Below, in pieces: positions 1-9,002 of a stretch of DNA of 64,000 bases. The notes under the pieces were generated by a model. It had not been told where the DNA came from. It was given only the letters and a program-made list of their open reading frames with translations, and did no database searches. The first letter of the stretch is position 1. Each line of letters starts with the position of its first letter. The stretch is taken from positions 4,358,961 through 4,422,960 of the forward strand of contig NZ_RDBK01000043.1 of NCBI RefSeq assembly GCF_008042275.1, written 5' to 3'. The position numbers and the translations under genes are program-made. This DNA is from Streptomyces sp. OR43 (GTDB lineage Bacteria; Actinomycetota; Actinomycetes; Streptomycetales; Streptomycetaceae).

Positions 1-295
1 AGCCCGTCCGGCGATTGAGGACGGAACCGGCCACCCAGGGGGTCCGCGCACGCGAAAAGGCGTGGAGCACGGGACCGTAATCCGTAATCCACGCCCTGGA
101 ACAGGGGAATGACAGGGGCCGCGGCGAGGTGCGAGAGGGGGCAGGGGCCGGTTCCTTCAGGTCAGGAGGCCGGACCACCACCCACACCACCGCACTGGCA
201 TCGCACCACCGCCGCGGCCTCGTCCTGCCCGCGCCCCGCACAACCCCTCATCCGGGTGGGCGCGACGACGCGAGCAGGGCTTGTACAGGAGGCGC
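1..295. other. Left flank, no gene seen
   Basis: No reading frame here has convincing codon bias or family resemblance. The first about 22 bases (core GTCCGGCGATTGAGGAC) resemble a short sequence that I recall recurring between genes in many Streptomyces genomes; this is memory, not a search. The rest is the downstream flank of the catalase gene. In S. coelicolor the glyoxylate carboligase gene lies beyond the catalase, so it may sit just outside the window. Confidence 0.35.
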
Positions 296-1753
296 TCAGT
301 CCTCGCGCAGGGCGCGGACGGCCTCCTCCACGCGCTTGCCGTACTCGGCGTCCGCGGCGTGGAAGTGGGCGAGGTTCTTCTCGATCACGTCATCGCGCGT
401 GACCTGCGACAGGCCCCCCGCGATGTTGGCGATCAGCCGGCCCTTCTCGTCGTCCGACATCAGCCGGTACAGCTCACCCGCCTGGAAGAAGTCGTCATCC
501 TTGGTGTGGGCGGGCGCCTCGTGCGTGCCGGTCCAGCCCTGGACGGCGATCGGGGCGGAGAACGCCGCGTCCGTCTGGGCCGGGCCCGCGTACGAGTTGG
601 GCTCGTAGTTCTTGTCGTGCCGGGCCCCGTTGCGCGTGGCGTGCAGCCCGTCGCGGCCGTAGTTGTCGACGACGGCGGTGCGCGGCGCGTTCACCGGCAG
701 ATGGGTGTGGTTGACGCCCAGCCGGTAGCGGTGCGCGTCCGCGTAGGCGAACAGCCGGCCCTGGAGCATCTTGTCCGGGGACGGGCCGATGCCGGGCACG
801 AAGTTGTTCGGGGAGAACGCGGCCTGCTCCACCTCGGCGAAGACGTTGTCCGGGTTCCGGTCCAGGACCAGCCGGCCCACCCGCTGGAGCGGGTAGTCGC
901 TGTGCGGCCACACCTTGGTGAGGTCGAACGGGTTGAAGCGGTAGTCCGGGGCCTCGGCGGCCGGCATGACCTGCACGTACAGCGTCCAGGACGGGTTCAC
1001 CCCGCGCTCGATGGCCTGGAGCAGGTCCGTCTGGTGGGAGCTGGCGTCCTTGCCGACGAGCTCCGCGGCCTGGTCGGCGGAGAGCGAGCGCACGCCCTGG
1101 TTCGTCTTGAAGTGGTACTTGACGAAGAAGGCCTCGCCCGCGGCGTTCGTCCACTGGTAGGTGTGCGAGCCGTAGCCGTTCATGTGACGGTACGAGGCGG
1201 GTATGCCGCGGTCGCCCATCAGCCAGGTGACCTGGTGCGTGGCCTCGGGTGCGTGCGCCCAGAAGTCCCAGACGTTGTCCGGCTCCTGACGGCCCGTGAA
1301 CGGGTCGCGCTTCTGCGAGTGGATGAAGTCGGGGAACTTGATCGGGTCCTTGATGAAGAACACCGGGGTGTTGTTGCCGACAAGGTCGTAATTGCCCTCG
1401 TTCGTATAGAACTTGAGGGCGAAGCCGCGCGGGTCGCGTACCGCGTCCGCGCCGCCGAGCGAGTCGGCGACCGTCGAGAACCGGATGAACGTCTCGGTGC
1501 GGCGGCCCACTTCCGAGAGGAAGTCCGCGCGGGTGAAGCCGGTGACGTCGTCGGTCACCTCGAAGTATCCGTACGCGCCGGACCCCCGGGCGTGCACCAC
1601 GCGCTCCGGGATGCGCTCCCGGTTGAAACGGGCGAGCTTCTCCAGGAGGTGACCGTCCTGGAGGAGGATCGGGCCGCCGGCGCCGGCGGTGGCGGAGTTC
1701 TGGTTGTCGGCGACCGGGGCGCCGGACTCGGTCGTAAGCACGCGCTGCGTCAT
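296..1753 (-). CDS. Monofunctional haem catalase
   Basis: A 485-residue clade-type haem catalase that breaks hydrogen peroxide into water and oxygen in the cytoplasm. Seen: the distal His at about residue 54 (RVVHARG), the partner Asn at about 127 (DLVGNN), and the proximal haem Tyr region near residue 335 ([10 protein letters not shown]). Length is normal for small-subunit catalases. The start is the ATG giving [11 protein letters not shown]; upstream in-frame sequence has no family similarity. Its neighbours upstream are glxR and hyi, but a 283-bp gap with its own operator-like palindrome (1848-1863) indicates a separate promoter. That palindrome also precedes the urate oxidase operon, which makes peroxide, so a role in purine catabolism is inferred. 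Function is secure; regulation is inference. Confidence 0.97.
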   Translation of the reverse strand: MTQRVLTTESGAPVADNQNSATAGAGGPILLQDGHLLEKLARFNRERIPERVVHARGSGAYGYFEVTDDVTGFTRADFLSEVGRRTETFIRFSTVADSLGGADAVRDPRGFALKFYTNEGNYDLVGNNTPVFFIKDPIKFPDFIHSQKRDPFTGRQEPDNVWDFWAHAPEATHQVTWLMGDRGIPASYRHMNGYGSHTYQWTNAAGEAFFVKYHFKTNQGVRSLSADQAAELVGKDASSHQTDLLQAIERGVNPSWTLYVQVMPAAEAPDYRFNPFDLTKVWPHSDYPLQRVGRLVLDRNPDNVFAEVEQAAFSPNNFVPGIGPSPDKMLQGRLFAYADAHRYRLGVNHTHLPVNAPRTAVVDNYGRDGLHATRNGARHDKNYEPNSYAGPAQTDAAFSAPIAVQGWTGTHEAPAHTKDDDFFQAGELYRLMSDDEKGRLIANIAGGLSQVTRDDVIEKNLAHFHAADAEYGKRVEEAVRALRED

Positions 1754-1847
1754 GGTGTCGGGGCGACCTTCCGTACGGGAGCTGCTGAACTGCGACGGCC
1801 TGAGGGCTCGGGGGCTCCAGGAGCGTAAGTACGCTCCGAACCCGACG

Positions 1848-1864
1848 TCAACAGTTTGTTGAAA
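1848..1864 (-). promoter_or_regulatory. AllR-type operator upstream of catalase
   Basis: Read toward catalase the site is TTTCAACAAACTGTTGA, an imperfect TTCAAC-N5-GTTGAA palindrome about 95 bp before the catalase ATG. With its flanks, GAATTTCAACAAA and TGTTGACGT are shared almost base for base with the site before the urate genes at 13481. The S. coelicolor AllR protein is known to bind sites of this general form; binding here is inferred. Confidence 0.65.
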
Positions 1865-2036
1865 TTCATGGTGGTGGGGCTGGTGCGTGGAGAGGTGTTC
1901 CGGACGGCGCCGGCGCCTGGGCGCGACAGGACAGGTGTCAGCGCCGACGCCGCCCGGAAGTCTGTGGGCCGGGGGATACGCACCCGGCGGGGGTGGTGCC
2001 GGCCGGGCCCGCGCGGGGCCCGGCCGTATACGGAGG

Positions 2037-2936
2037 TCAGTCCTGGACGGGCCGGCCGGACAGACGCTCGACCGAGCGCAGCAGTGCCGAGTGGTCCAGC
2101 CCGCCGTCGCCCTGGGCGCGCAGCGAGGCGACGAGCTGGGCGACCACGCCGCCGACCGGAAGTGCGGCACCGACGTTGCGGGCGGCGTCCGTGACGATGC
2201 CCATGTCCTTGTGGTGCAGGTCGATCCGGAAGCCCGGAGCGAAGTTCCGGTTCAGGAAGTTGTCCTTCTTGCGGGTCAGCACGGTCGAGCCGGCCAGCCC
2301 GCCGTTGAGGACGTCGAGCGCGGCGGCGAGGTCGACGCCCGACTTCTCCAGGAAGACGACGGCCTCGGCGCAGGCCTGGATGTTGACCGCGACGATCAGC
2401 TGGTTGGCCGCCTTCACCGTCTGGCCCGAGCCGTGCGGACCGCACAGCACGATCGTCTTGCCCAGCGCGTCGAGCACCGGCTTCGCGGCGTCGAAGTCGG
2501 CCTGCTCGCCGCCCACCATGATGGACAGCACGGCCTCGATGGCGCCGGCCTCGCCGCCCGAGACGGGGGCGTCCAGGACGCGGATGCCCTTCTCGGCGGC
2601 GTTCTTCGCGAGGTCCACCGAGGTCTGCGGGGTGATCGAGGACATGTCGACCAGCAGCGCGCCGCGCTTCGCGTTCTCCAGGATGCCCTCGGGGCCGTAC
2701 GCGATCGCCTCGACCTGCGGGGAGGCGGGCACCATGGTGATGACCACGTCCGCGTCCTTGACCGCCTCGGCGATCGAGGAGGCGCCGGTCCCGCCGGCCG
2801 CGGCCAGCCGGTCGACCTTGTCCTGCTCCAGGGTGTAACCGGTGACGTCGTAACCGGCCTTGATCAGGTTCTCGGACATGGGCGAGCCCATGATGCCGAG
2901 CCCGATCCACGCAACCTTGGGGAGGTTGTTGCTCAT
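2037..2936 (-). CDS. glxR: 2-hydroxy-3-oxopropionate (tartronate semialdehyde) reductase
   Basis: A 299-residue member of the beta-hydroxyacid dehydrogenase family that reduces tartronate semialdehyde to D-glycerate with NAD(P)H, in the branch where two glyoxylates are condensed. Seen: the N-terminal Rossmann motif GLGIMG at residues 12-17, the substrate-binding stretch [11 protein letters not shown] near 121, and the catalytic Lys in [11 protein letters not shown] near 172. Start ATG has GGAAGG upstream. It follows hyi by 48 bp, so the two are probably one operon. The carboligase that feeds it is not in the window. Confidence 0.95.
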   Translation of the reverse strand: MSNNLPKVAWIGLGIMGSPMSENLIKAGYDVTGYTLEQDKVDRLAAAGGTGASSIAEAVKDADVVITMVPASPQVEAIAYGPEGILENAKRGALLVDMSSITPQTSVDLAKNAAEKGIRVLDAPVSGGEAGAIEAVLSIMVGGEQADFDAAKPVLDALGKTIVLCGPHGSGQTVKAANQLIVAVNIQACAEAVVFLEKSGVDLAAALDVLNGGLAGSTVLTRKKDNFLNRNFAPGFRIDLHHKDMGIVTDAARNVGAALPVGGVVAQLVASLRAQGDGGLDHSALLRSVERLSGRPVQD

Positions 2937-2984
2937 GAGGGTGCCTTCCGATTCAGCGTGTGTACGAGGAGGAGTCCGCTGCCC

Positions 2985-3824
2985 TCAGCGGGCGGCCCGC
3001 GCGGTGGCCGGGAGCCACGCGAAGGACTCGGCGCCCGTCCGGTCGCCCGGCTTGTACTCCAGGCCGACCCAGCCGTCGTAACCGGCCTTCGTCAGCTCGT
3101 CGAGCAGCTGCTCCAGCGGGAGCGAGCCGGTGCCGGGCGCCCCGCGGCCCGGGTTGTCCGCGATCTGGACGTGACCGGTCCTGTCGGCGTACGCCGCGAT
3201 GACCTGGCTGAGGTCCTCGCCGTTCATCGACAGGTGGTACAGGTCCAGGAGGAACTTCGCGTTGCCGAGGCCCGTCGCCGCGTTGACGCGGTCCACGACC
3301 TCGATCCCGGCCGGTGCGCTGACCAGCGGGTAGCGCGGCGACTCCGGCTTGTTCAGGGTCTCGATCAGCAGGACCGCCCCGATCCGGTCGGCCGCGCGGG
3401 CGGCGAGGACCAGGTTCTCCAGGGCGAGTTCGTCCTGCGCGGCCGGGTCGACGCCGTCGACCCGGTTGCCGTAGAGCGCGTTCAGCGCCTTGCAGCCGAC
3501 CGAGGCGGCGAAATCCGCTGCCACCTCGATGTTGGCCCGGAAGCGGTCCGACTCCGTGCCGGGCACGGAGAGCGCGCCGCGGTCGGGGCCGGGCAGCTGT
3601 CCGGCGTAGAAGTTCAGCCCCACCAGCTGGGTGCCCGCCTCGTCGAGCGCCTTCTTCAGCGCGTCGAGCTCGGCCTGCGGAGGGGTGGGGGTCTCGATCC
3701 ATGGCCACCACAGCTCGACCGCCGTGAAGCCCGCCGCGGCGGCTGCCGCGGGTCGCTCCAGGAGCGGGAGTTCCGTGAAGAGGATCGAAAGGTTCACATC
3801 GAAGCGCTGGTCCGGGTAGCCCAT
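2985..3824 (-). CDS. hyi: Hydroxypyruvate isomerase
   Basis: A 279-residue TIM-barrel protein of the xylose isomerase-like (AP endonuclease 2) fold. It interconverts hydroxypyruvate and tartronate semialdehyde and so feeds GlxR, the next gene. Seen: N-terminus RFDVNLSILFTELPLLERP and the metal-binding acidic and histidine positions around DLYHLSMNGED and GHVQIADNPGR. Length fits the family. It is the first gene of a likely hyi-glxR operon. Upstream lies a palindrome CTTCCGTATTGCGGAAG at 3841-3857, which differs from the operator of the catalase gene, so control may involve a second IclR-type regulator (inference). Confidence 0.92.
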   Translation of the reverse strand: MGYPDQRFDVNLSILFTELPLLERPAAAAAAGFTAVELWWPWIETPTPPQAELDALKKALDEAGTQLVGLNFYAGQLPGPDRGALSVPGTESDRFRANIEVAADFAASVGCKALNALYGNRVDGVDPAAQDELALENLVLAARAADRIGAVLLIETLNKPESPRYPLVSAPAGIEVVDRVNAATGLGNAKFLLDLYHLSMNGEDLSQVIAAYADRTGHVQIADNPGRGAPGTGSLPLEQLLDELTKAGYDGWVGLEYKPGDRTGAESFAWLPATARAAR

Positions 3825-3840
3825 GAGGGTTTCGGCGCTC

Positions 3841-3857
3841 CTTCCGTATTGCGGAAG
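3841..3857. promoter_or_regulatory. Perfect palindrome upstream of hyi
   Basis: CTTCCG, five bases, CGGAAG: six-base arms, 17-20 bp before the hyi start. A further half site, CGGAAG, follows at 3873-3878. The layout TTCCG-N5-CGGAA is typical of IclR-family operators. It would cover the translation initiation region, as expected for a repressor site. Confidence 0.5.
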
Positions 3858-3942
3858 TTAGTTTCTGCTTAACGGAAGATTGCCCGGCGGGTGGGGGCGA
3901 TGTCAAGGGGGTGTCCGGAAATCGGGCCCCGGACAGACCGAA

Positions 3943-3978
3943 GGCGGGGCGGAGGCCTGCCCGGCCCTCCGCCCCGCC
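3943..3978 (-). terminator. Hairpin after the GH16 gene
   Basis: Arms GGCGGGGCGGAGG (3943-3955) and its exact complement (3966-3978), 10-base loop, just beyond the stop of the GH16 gene on the minus strand. There is no T run, which is usual for Streptomyces terminators. Confidence 0.6.
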
Positions 3979-3997
3979 CCGCGTGTCCGCTACCGGA

Positions 3998-5449
3998 TCA
4001 CCCGGCCGGCACCGTGTCCTGGAACGTCGTCCCCGCCGTGCGGAACGCGCTCACCTTGGCGCTGACCTGTGCCGGGGTGAGGACCTGGTCCTTCACGTGC
4101 AGCACGTAGTCCACCTGCTGGTCGTACGAGCGGGGCGCCGTGCTCGTCTGGCCTGCCAGGTCGATCAGCCACTGGTTGAAGTTGATCGACATGCCCCGCT
4201 CCGGCAGATACGCCGCTCCGTGGGTCCCGAACAGCTGACCGTCGACGTAATACGTGATCGCGCTGTCGTCGATGGTCACGACCAGGTCGTGCCAGCCCGC
4301 GAAGCTCTGCCGGGCCTCGCTGTGCGCGTTGACCGCCTCCCACGGGTCCGGGCGGTAGGTCTCCCACGAGGTCGTGTAGAGGATGTTGCCGCTCTCGCCC
4401 CAGCCGCCGTTCGGCAGGTACTCGAAGTCGTATTCCGCGTAGTCGTCCGCCATCGGCGCCTTGAGGTCGTTGATGGTGAAGAACGTCTGGACGAGGTGGT
4501 CGCCGTCGGGCCCGGAGACCGGCGCGTCGTCGAACTTCACCCGGGCCGCGTAGGTGCCGTTGCGGAACTTCATCGACTGGGTCAGGATCTCGGTCTGCTT
4601 CGTCGACTCACCGCTGCCCGCGGTCGACGTCTCCAGGTTCATCACCGAGTTCCCGCTCTGGGCGGCGAACGTGATGTTCTCCGGAGCCCAGGTGGCGCCG
4701 GGCACACCCGGTCCGCCGGAGTTGGACCGGACGCTCCAGCCGTGCGCGGCGATCCGCGGGTCCGTGTGCCCGCTGTAGTCGAAGTCGTCGAACAGTGTCG
4801 GCGCGCCCTCCGGCGGATCGGTCGGGTCCGTCGGATCGGTCGGGTCGGTCGGGTCGGTGGGATCCGTCGGGCCGTTGCCCTCCGGGACCTGGCCCCACAC
4901 CGTGGCGCCGGCCAGTTGCGCGGTCACCTTGGACCAGTCTCCGTACGCCGTCCGGCCCGCGTCGAAGGAGTAGTCGTCGCTCTGCACCAGGGTCTGCCAG
5001 CTCGACCGGTAGAAGCGCAGCTGCATGTCACCGGTGTCGGCGCCCGGGGCGAGCGATCCGGCACCTGAGGTGAAACCGATCTCCAGGTAGCGGTCGGCGG
5101 TGGCGGTCGGGGAGGCGAGCGTGGCGAACGTACCGGTGATGTTCGCGCAGCCCTTCACCGCCCAGGAACAGGCGAACCGGTAGGCGTCGCCCGCCGCCTC
5201 GCCCTTGAAGTAGTAGCGGACCTTGACGGCGCTGAGCTGTACGGCCGCGCTGCCGGTGTTGCGCACCTTCAGCCAGGGCTCGCTCTGGTCGGCGGTGGCT
5301 CCCGGCGCACTGGTGCGGTACTGCACGCTGAGCGATCCGCCGGCCGCGCTCGCCGGTGACGGGACGGCCGCCAGGGCCGTACAGCCCAGGGCCACGGTGG
5401 CGGCGGCTGCCGCCATCGCGCGGATCCGGCTCTTCGCGAGTGACTTCAT
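3998..5449 (-). CDS. Secreted CBM3 plus GH16-type polysaccharide hydrolase
   Basis: A 483-residue secreted enzyme. Residues 1-36 form a Sec signal peptide ending SPASAA. About 37-190 resemble a family 3 cellulose-binding module (VQYRTSAPGATADQSEPWLKVRNTG region, YYFKGEA). A Pro-Thr-Asp linker of six repeats (about 194-213) precedes a GH16-like jelly roll (about 217-483). The catalytic E-x-D-x-E signature is EYDFE at 339-343. The family cleaves beta-1,3 or beta-1,3/1,4 glucans and related polymers; the exact substrate cannot be told. The gene follows the GH20 gene by 70 bp and may share its transcript. A hairpin lies just after the stop. Confident in a GH16-like fold, less in substrate. Confidence 0.82.
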   Translation of the reverse strand: MKSLAKSRIRAMAAAAATVALGCTALAAVPSPASAAGGSLSVQYRTSAPGATADQSEPWLKVRNTGSAAVQLSAVKVRYYFKGEAAGDAYRFACSWAVKGCANITGTFATLASPTATADRYLEIGFTSGAGSLAPGADTGDMQLRFYRSSWQTLVQSDDYSFDAGRTAYGDWSKVTAQLAGATVWGQVPEGNGPTDPTDPTDPTDPTDPTDPPEGAPTLFDDFDYSGHTDPRIAAHGWSVRSNSGGPGVPGATWAPENITFAAQSGNSVMNLETSTAGSGESTKQTEILTQSMKFRNGTYAARVKFDDAPVSGPDGDHLVQTFFTINDLKAPMADDYAEYDFEYLPNGGWGESGNILYTTSWETYRPDPWEAVNAHSEARQSFAGWHDLVVTIDDSAITYYVDGQLFGTHGAAYLPERGMSINFNQWLIDLAGQTSTAPRSYDQQVDYVLHVKDQVLTPAQVSAKVSAFRTAGTTFQDTVPAG

Positions 5450-5519
5450 GAACGTGTTCCTCTCCGGAACGGTGGTGGGGGAGTGGTTCCTGCGGAGGTG
5501 GCGCTGTTCCTGGGGAGTC

Positions 5520-7112
5520 CTATCGAGGCGGCGCCTTTCCCGGGGAAGCGGCCTGGAGCGACCGGGGGTTCAGGGGGCGGTAGCCGACGCCCAGGGCGTC
5601 GAGCCGTGCCGTGTGCCGGCCGAGACGGGACACGAAGCCGGGCCAGTCGCTGCGACCGCCCGACCAGGCCCGGTCCGCCAGGGCGCACAGCCGTGGGTAG
5701 GTCAGGTACTCGATCTGCTCCGGCGTACCGGCGTACTCGGTCCACAACTGTGCCTGGGTGCCCAGCACGCGGGCCGCGTCCGCCGCGTCCCAGCCGTCCG
5801 GCGCCGGCCGGTGGCCGTGGACGGCCCGCAGCCCGACGGGCGGGCCGGGCTGCGCGGCCGGTTCGCCGGGGTCGGCGGACTGGGCGTAGTCGAGGTACGT
5901 GGCCCGGTAGTGCGCGGCGACCACCTGATGGCCGCGGCGGGCCGCAGCCAGCGCGTGGGCCGGGTCGCGCCACGTCATCACCGTGAATTCGGGGGGAAGT
6001 TCGGTGCCCGTCTCGGCCCAGCCGACCGGGCGCCTGCCCTGCTCGGCCAGGAAGGATCCGATCCGGCCCATGAACCAGCCGTGCAGCGCCCGGGCGCCGG
6101 GCAGCCCCTCGGCGGCGGCCCGCGCCCGCGCCGCCGGACTCGCCTCCCACTCCGCGGTCGGGCACTCGTCGCCGCCGACGTGGATGTACGGCGACGGGAA
6201 GACGTCCATGACCTCCTCCAGCACCGACCGGCAGAAGTCGAAGACCTCCTCGTGGACGCCGAACACCGTGTCGCAGACGCCCCAGCGGGTCCACACGTCC
6301 AGCCGCCGGCCGGGGTTGTTGCCCAGCTCGGGATGGGCGGCCAGCGCCGCGCGCACATGACCGGGCATCTCGATCTCCGGCACCACCCGCACCCCGCGCG
6401 CCGCCGCGTGGCGCACCAGGTCCCGCAGTTCCTGCCGGGTGTACGCCCCCGAGTGCGGAATCCCGTCGAAGTTCTCGTCGAGGCGTCCCGGCGGGCCGGA
6501 CATCGACTGTCTGCGGTGGCCGCCGATGCCGGTCAGCCGGGGGTAGGCGGGGACGGGCATGCGCCAGCCCTGGTCGTCGGTGAGATGGAGATGGAGGGTG
6601 TTGAGCTTGTGCAACGCCATCAGGTCCACGTACCGGCGCAGATAGGACACCGGCTGGAAGTGCCGGGCCACGTCGAGCATCGAACCCCGCCAGGAGTGTG
6701 CGGGTACGTCGCTGATCTCGACACAGGGCAGCAGCCACGGCGCGTCGCGCTGGGCGGTGCCCGACAGGGCCTCGGCGGGCAGGAGCTGGCGGATCGTCTG
6801 CACGCCGCAGAGCAGGCCCGGGAGCCGCGCGGCGCGCAGGAGCAGGGAGTCGGGGCCGATGGTGAGCCCGTACCCCTCCTCGCCGAGACCGCCGAGCTGA
6901 GGGTCGAGTGCCAGCACGACGCGGCCGGTGGCGGAGGGCGGCAGGGGCAGGCCGGTGGCCGGGGCGAGCAGGGTGCGCAGCAGGTCGGCGGCGCCCTCCG
7001 CGCCGGGGTAGGCCCGGATGGCGGTGTCCTGGTCGAGGGTGAACCGGCCGGGGCGGACCGAGACCTTGCGGGGGCGGGGCACGAGGGACTGTTCCGGGCG
7101 TGATGCGGGCAC
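5520..7112 (-). CDS. Beta-N-acetylhexosaminidase, GH20
   Basis: A 530-residue glycoside hydrolase family 20 enzyme that removes terminal N-acetylglucosamine or galactosamine from chito-oligomers. Seen: an N-terminal GH20b-like domain (about 8-130) and a TIM barrel with the catalytic pair Asp-Glu in HVGGDE at 311-316; other active-site signatures are HLHLTDDQGWR near 173 and EIEMPGH near 246. No signal peptide is present, so it probably acts inside the cell on imported oligosaccharides, which fits its place directly after an ABC sugar importer (30 bp gap). Start GTG has GGAGG six bases upstream. The order regulator, binding protein, permeases, hexosaminidase is the same as in the das locus, but this is a separate locus. 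Confidence 0.95.
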   Translation of the reverse strand: MPASRPEQSLVPRPRKVSVRPGRFTLDQDTAIRAYPGAEGAADLLRTLLAPATGLPLPPSATGRVVLALDPQLGGLGEEGYGLTIGPDSLLLRAARLPGLLCGVQTIRQLLPAEALSGTAQRDAPWLLPCVEISDVPAHSWRGSMLDVARHFQPVSYLRRYVDLMALHKLNTLHLHLTDDQGWRMPVPAYPRLTGIGGHRRQSMSGPPGRLDENFDGIPHSGAYTRQELRDLVRHAAARGVRVVPEIEMPGHVRAALAAHPELGNNPGRRLDVWTRWGVCDTVFGVHEEVFDFCRSVLEEVMDVFPSPYIHVGGDECPTAEWEASPAARARAAAEGLPGARALHGWFMGRIGSFLAEQGRRPVGWAETGTELPPEFTVMTWRDPAHALAAARRGHQVVAAHYRATYLDYAQSADPGEPAAQPGPPVGLRAVHGHRPAPDGWDAADAARVLGTQAQLWTEYAGTPEQIEYLTYPRLCALADRAWSGGRSDWPGFVSRLGRHTARLDALGVGYRPLNPRSLQAASPGKAPPR

Positions 7113-7141
7113 GGGTGGCCTCCGGGTTCGGATCTCGGGCG

Positions 7142-7981
7142 TCAGCCCTTGACGGCGCCGGCCGCGAAGCCGGAGGTGACATGGCGCTGGAGCAGCAGGA
7201 ACACGACCAGCGCGGGCAGGGCGAAGAGGGTCGAGGCGGCCATGGTGGCGCCCCAGTCGGTGCCGAAGGTGTTCTGGAACGACGACAGCCAGACCGGCAG
7301 GGTGCGGCTGTCCTGGTGCTTGATGATCAGGAAGTTGGCGTACGCGAACTCGTTCCAGGCGGTGATGAAGCCGAACAGCGAGGTCGCCATCAGTCCCGGT
7401 GCGAGCAGGGGCAGCGCCACCCGCCGGAAGGCGCCGGTCCGGGTGCAGCCGTCGACCTGGGCGGCCTCCTCCAGCTCCGGCGGAATGGTGGCGATGAAGC
7501 CGCGCAGCACCACGATCGAGAACGGCAGCGTGACCATGAAGTAGACGAGTGTGAGGGTCGGCAGCCGGTCGAGCATGTCCGTGTCGCGGGAGATGATGTA
7601 GATCGGGATGATCAACGACTCCCAGGGCGCCATCTGGGCGATGAAGACCATGAGCATGAACTGCCGGCGCCCCTTCCAGCGCATCCGGGCCACCGCGTAC
7701 GCCGAGCCGATGGCGACCAGCAGCGCCAGCAGGATCGCGCTGAGCGTCACCAGGACGCTGTTGCGCCAGAACAGCTCGAACCCGTCGGCCTGCACGGCCG
7801 TGCGGAAGTGGTCGAGCGTCCAGGTGTGCGGGAAGAGCTTCGGATCGGCGGTCTGGATGTCCCGCGACGGTTTGAAGGCGGTCGAGATCATCCAGTAGAC
7901 GGGGAACAGACAGACCAGGACGGTCAGTACGGCGGCGGCGTTGAGCGGGATCCGCCGGAGTCTCGGGCGCAGCAGGGTCAT
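7142..7981 (-). CDS. ABC sugar importer permease, MalG type
   Basis: A 279-residue inner-membrane permease of the carbohydrate uptake transporter 1 family. Six membrane spans are predictable, starting with LNAAAVLTVLVCLFPVYW. The EAA loop that docks the ATPase is seen as EEAAQVDGCTRTGAFRRVALPLLAPG around 185-210. Its ATG overlaps the stop of the preceding permease (ATGA), so translation is coupled. No ATPase gene lies in the cluster; Streptomyces CUT1 importers commonly borrow the shared MsiK ATPase encoded elsewhere (established knowledge). Confidence 0.93.
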   Translation of the reverse strand: MTLLRPRLRRIPLNAAAVLTVLVCLFPVYWMISTAFKPSRDIQTADPKLFPHTWTLDHFRTAVQADGFELFWRNSVLVTLSAILLALLVAIGSAYAVARMRWKGRRQFMLMVFIAQMAPWESLIIPIYIISRDTDMLDRLPTLTLVYFMVTLPFSIVVLRGFIATIPPELEEAAQVDGCTRTGAFRRVALPLLAPGLMATSLFGFITAWNEFAYANFLIIKHQDSRTLPVWLSSFQNTFGTDWGATMAASTLFALPALVVFLLLQRHVTSGFAAGAVKG

Positions 7982-8961
7982 CGGTACTCGTCCTCCTGGC
8001 GGAACATCTGACGGAAGTAGAGGACGAGCACCCCGGACATCAGGACCACGGTGATCATCGAGGCGGCCGAGCCCAGGTCGTAGCGCTGGCCCGCGAGTGC
8101 CTTCTGCACCGCGTACACGGGCAGGATCGTCGTGGCGTCGCCCGGACCTCCGCGCGTCATCACCCAGATCTGGACGAACGCCTTGAACGTCCAGATCACT
8201 TCGAGCGAGAAGACCAGCAGGAAGATGGGCCGGAGGACCGGGAAGGTCACCGAGCGGAAGATCCGTGAACCGGACGCCCCGTCCAGCCGCGCCGACTCGT
8301 ACAGCTCCGCCGGAACCGTGGTGAGCGCCGAGTAGACGGTGATCGCCGCGAACGGCACCGACTGCCAGACGATCAGCAGGACCAGGATCGAGAAGGCGGC
8401 GGTGCCGTGCGCGAACCACGGATAGCGGTCGAAGGACGCGAACCCGGCCTCGGTCAGCAGCCGGTTGACGATGCCGAACTCGGAGTGGAACAGCCACTGG
8501 AAGACCGTGGTGGCCGCGACCACCGGCATCGCCCACGCCAGCACCAGCGAACTGAGCACCACCGTCCGGCCGAACCGGCCCAGCCGCTCGGTCATCAGCG
8601 CGACCAGGGTCGCGATCACCATGATCAGGACCACGTTGACCGCCATGAACAGGAAGGTGCGCCGCACCACCTCCCAGAACCGCGGATCGGACAGCAGCGT
8701 CCGGTAGTTCCGCAGTCCGACGAACTCCGCGTCGCCCATGATCAGCTGGCGCAGCCGGAAGTCCTGCAGCGAGATCAGCACGGCCCGCAGCAGCGGGTAG
8801 AGCAGCAGATAGAGCATGCCGCCGACGGCGGGTGCGATCAGGACGTACGGCCAGAAGCCGCGCGGCTCCCCGGACCGCCGCCGGCGCGGCGGTCCTGCCG
8901 TGCCGGTCGCCGGGCGACGCAGGCGGCTGGGGGGTGCGGTCCGTTCCCGGATGACCGACAC
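7978..8961 (-). CDS. ABC sugar importer permease, MalF type
   Basis: A 327-residue partner permease. A charged, Arg- and Pro-rich N-terminus (1-36) precedes six membrane spans (first: YVLIAPAVGGMLYLLLYPLL). The EAA motif is ELYESARLDGASGSRIFRSVTFP near 225. Start GTG has AGGAGG six bases upstream. It sits between the binding protein gene (41 bp gap) and the second permease (4-bp overlap), forming one import complex. Confidence 0.93.
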   Translation of the reverse strand: MSVIRERTAPPSRLRRPATGTAGPPRRRRSGEPRGFWPYVLIAPAVGGMLYLLLYPLLRAVLISLQDFRLRQLIMGDAEFVGLRNYRTLLSDPRFWEVVRRTFLFMAVNVVLIMVIATLVALMTERLGRFGRTVVLSSLVLAWAMPVVAATTVFQWLFHSEFGIVNRLLTEAGFASFDRYPWFAHGTAAFSILVLLIVWQSVPFAAITVYSALTTVPAELYESARLDGASGSRIFRSVTFPVLRPIFLLVFSLEVIWTFKAFVQIWVMTRGGPGDATTILPVYAVQKALAGQRYDLGSAASMITVVLMSGVLVLYFRQMFRQEDEYR

Positions 8962-9002
8962 GGCACGCCTCCTCTCGGTGGTCGGGCGGATGGGTGGAGG
9001 CG

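Noticed and set aside
4800-4870. Short repeat in the GH16 gene (GGTCGG units)
   Set aside because: It encodes the Pro-Thr-Asp linker between binding module and catalytic domain, so it is a coding repeat, not an array or CRISPR.
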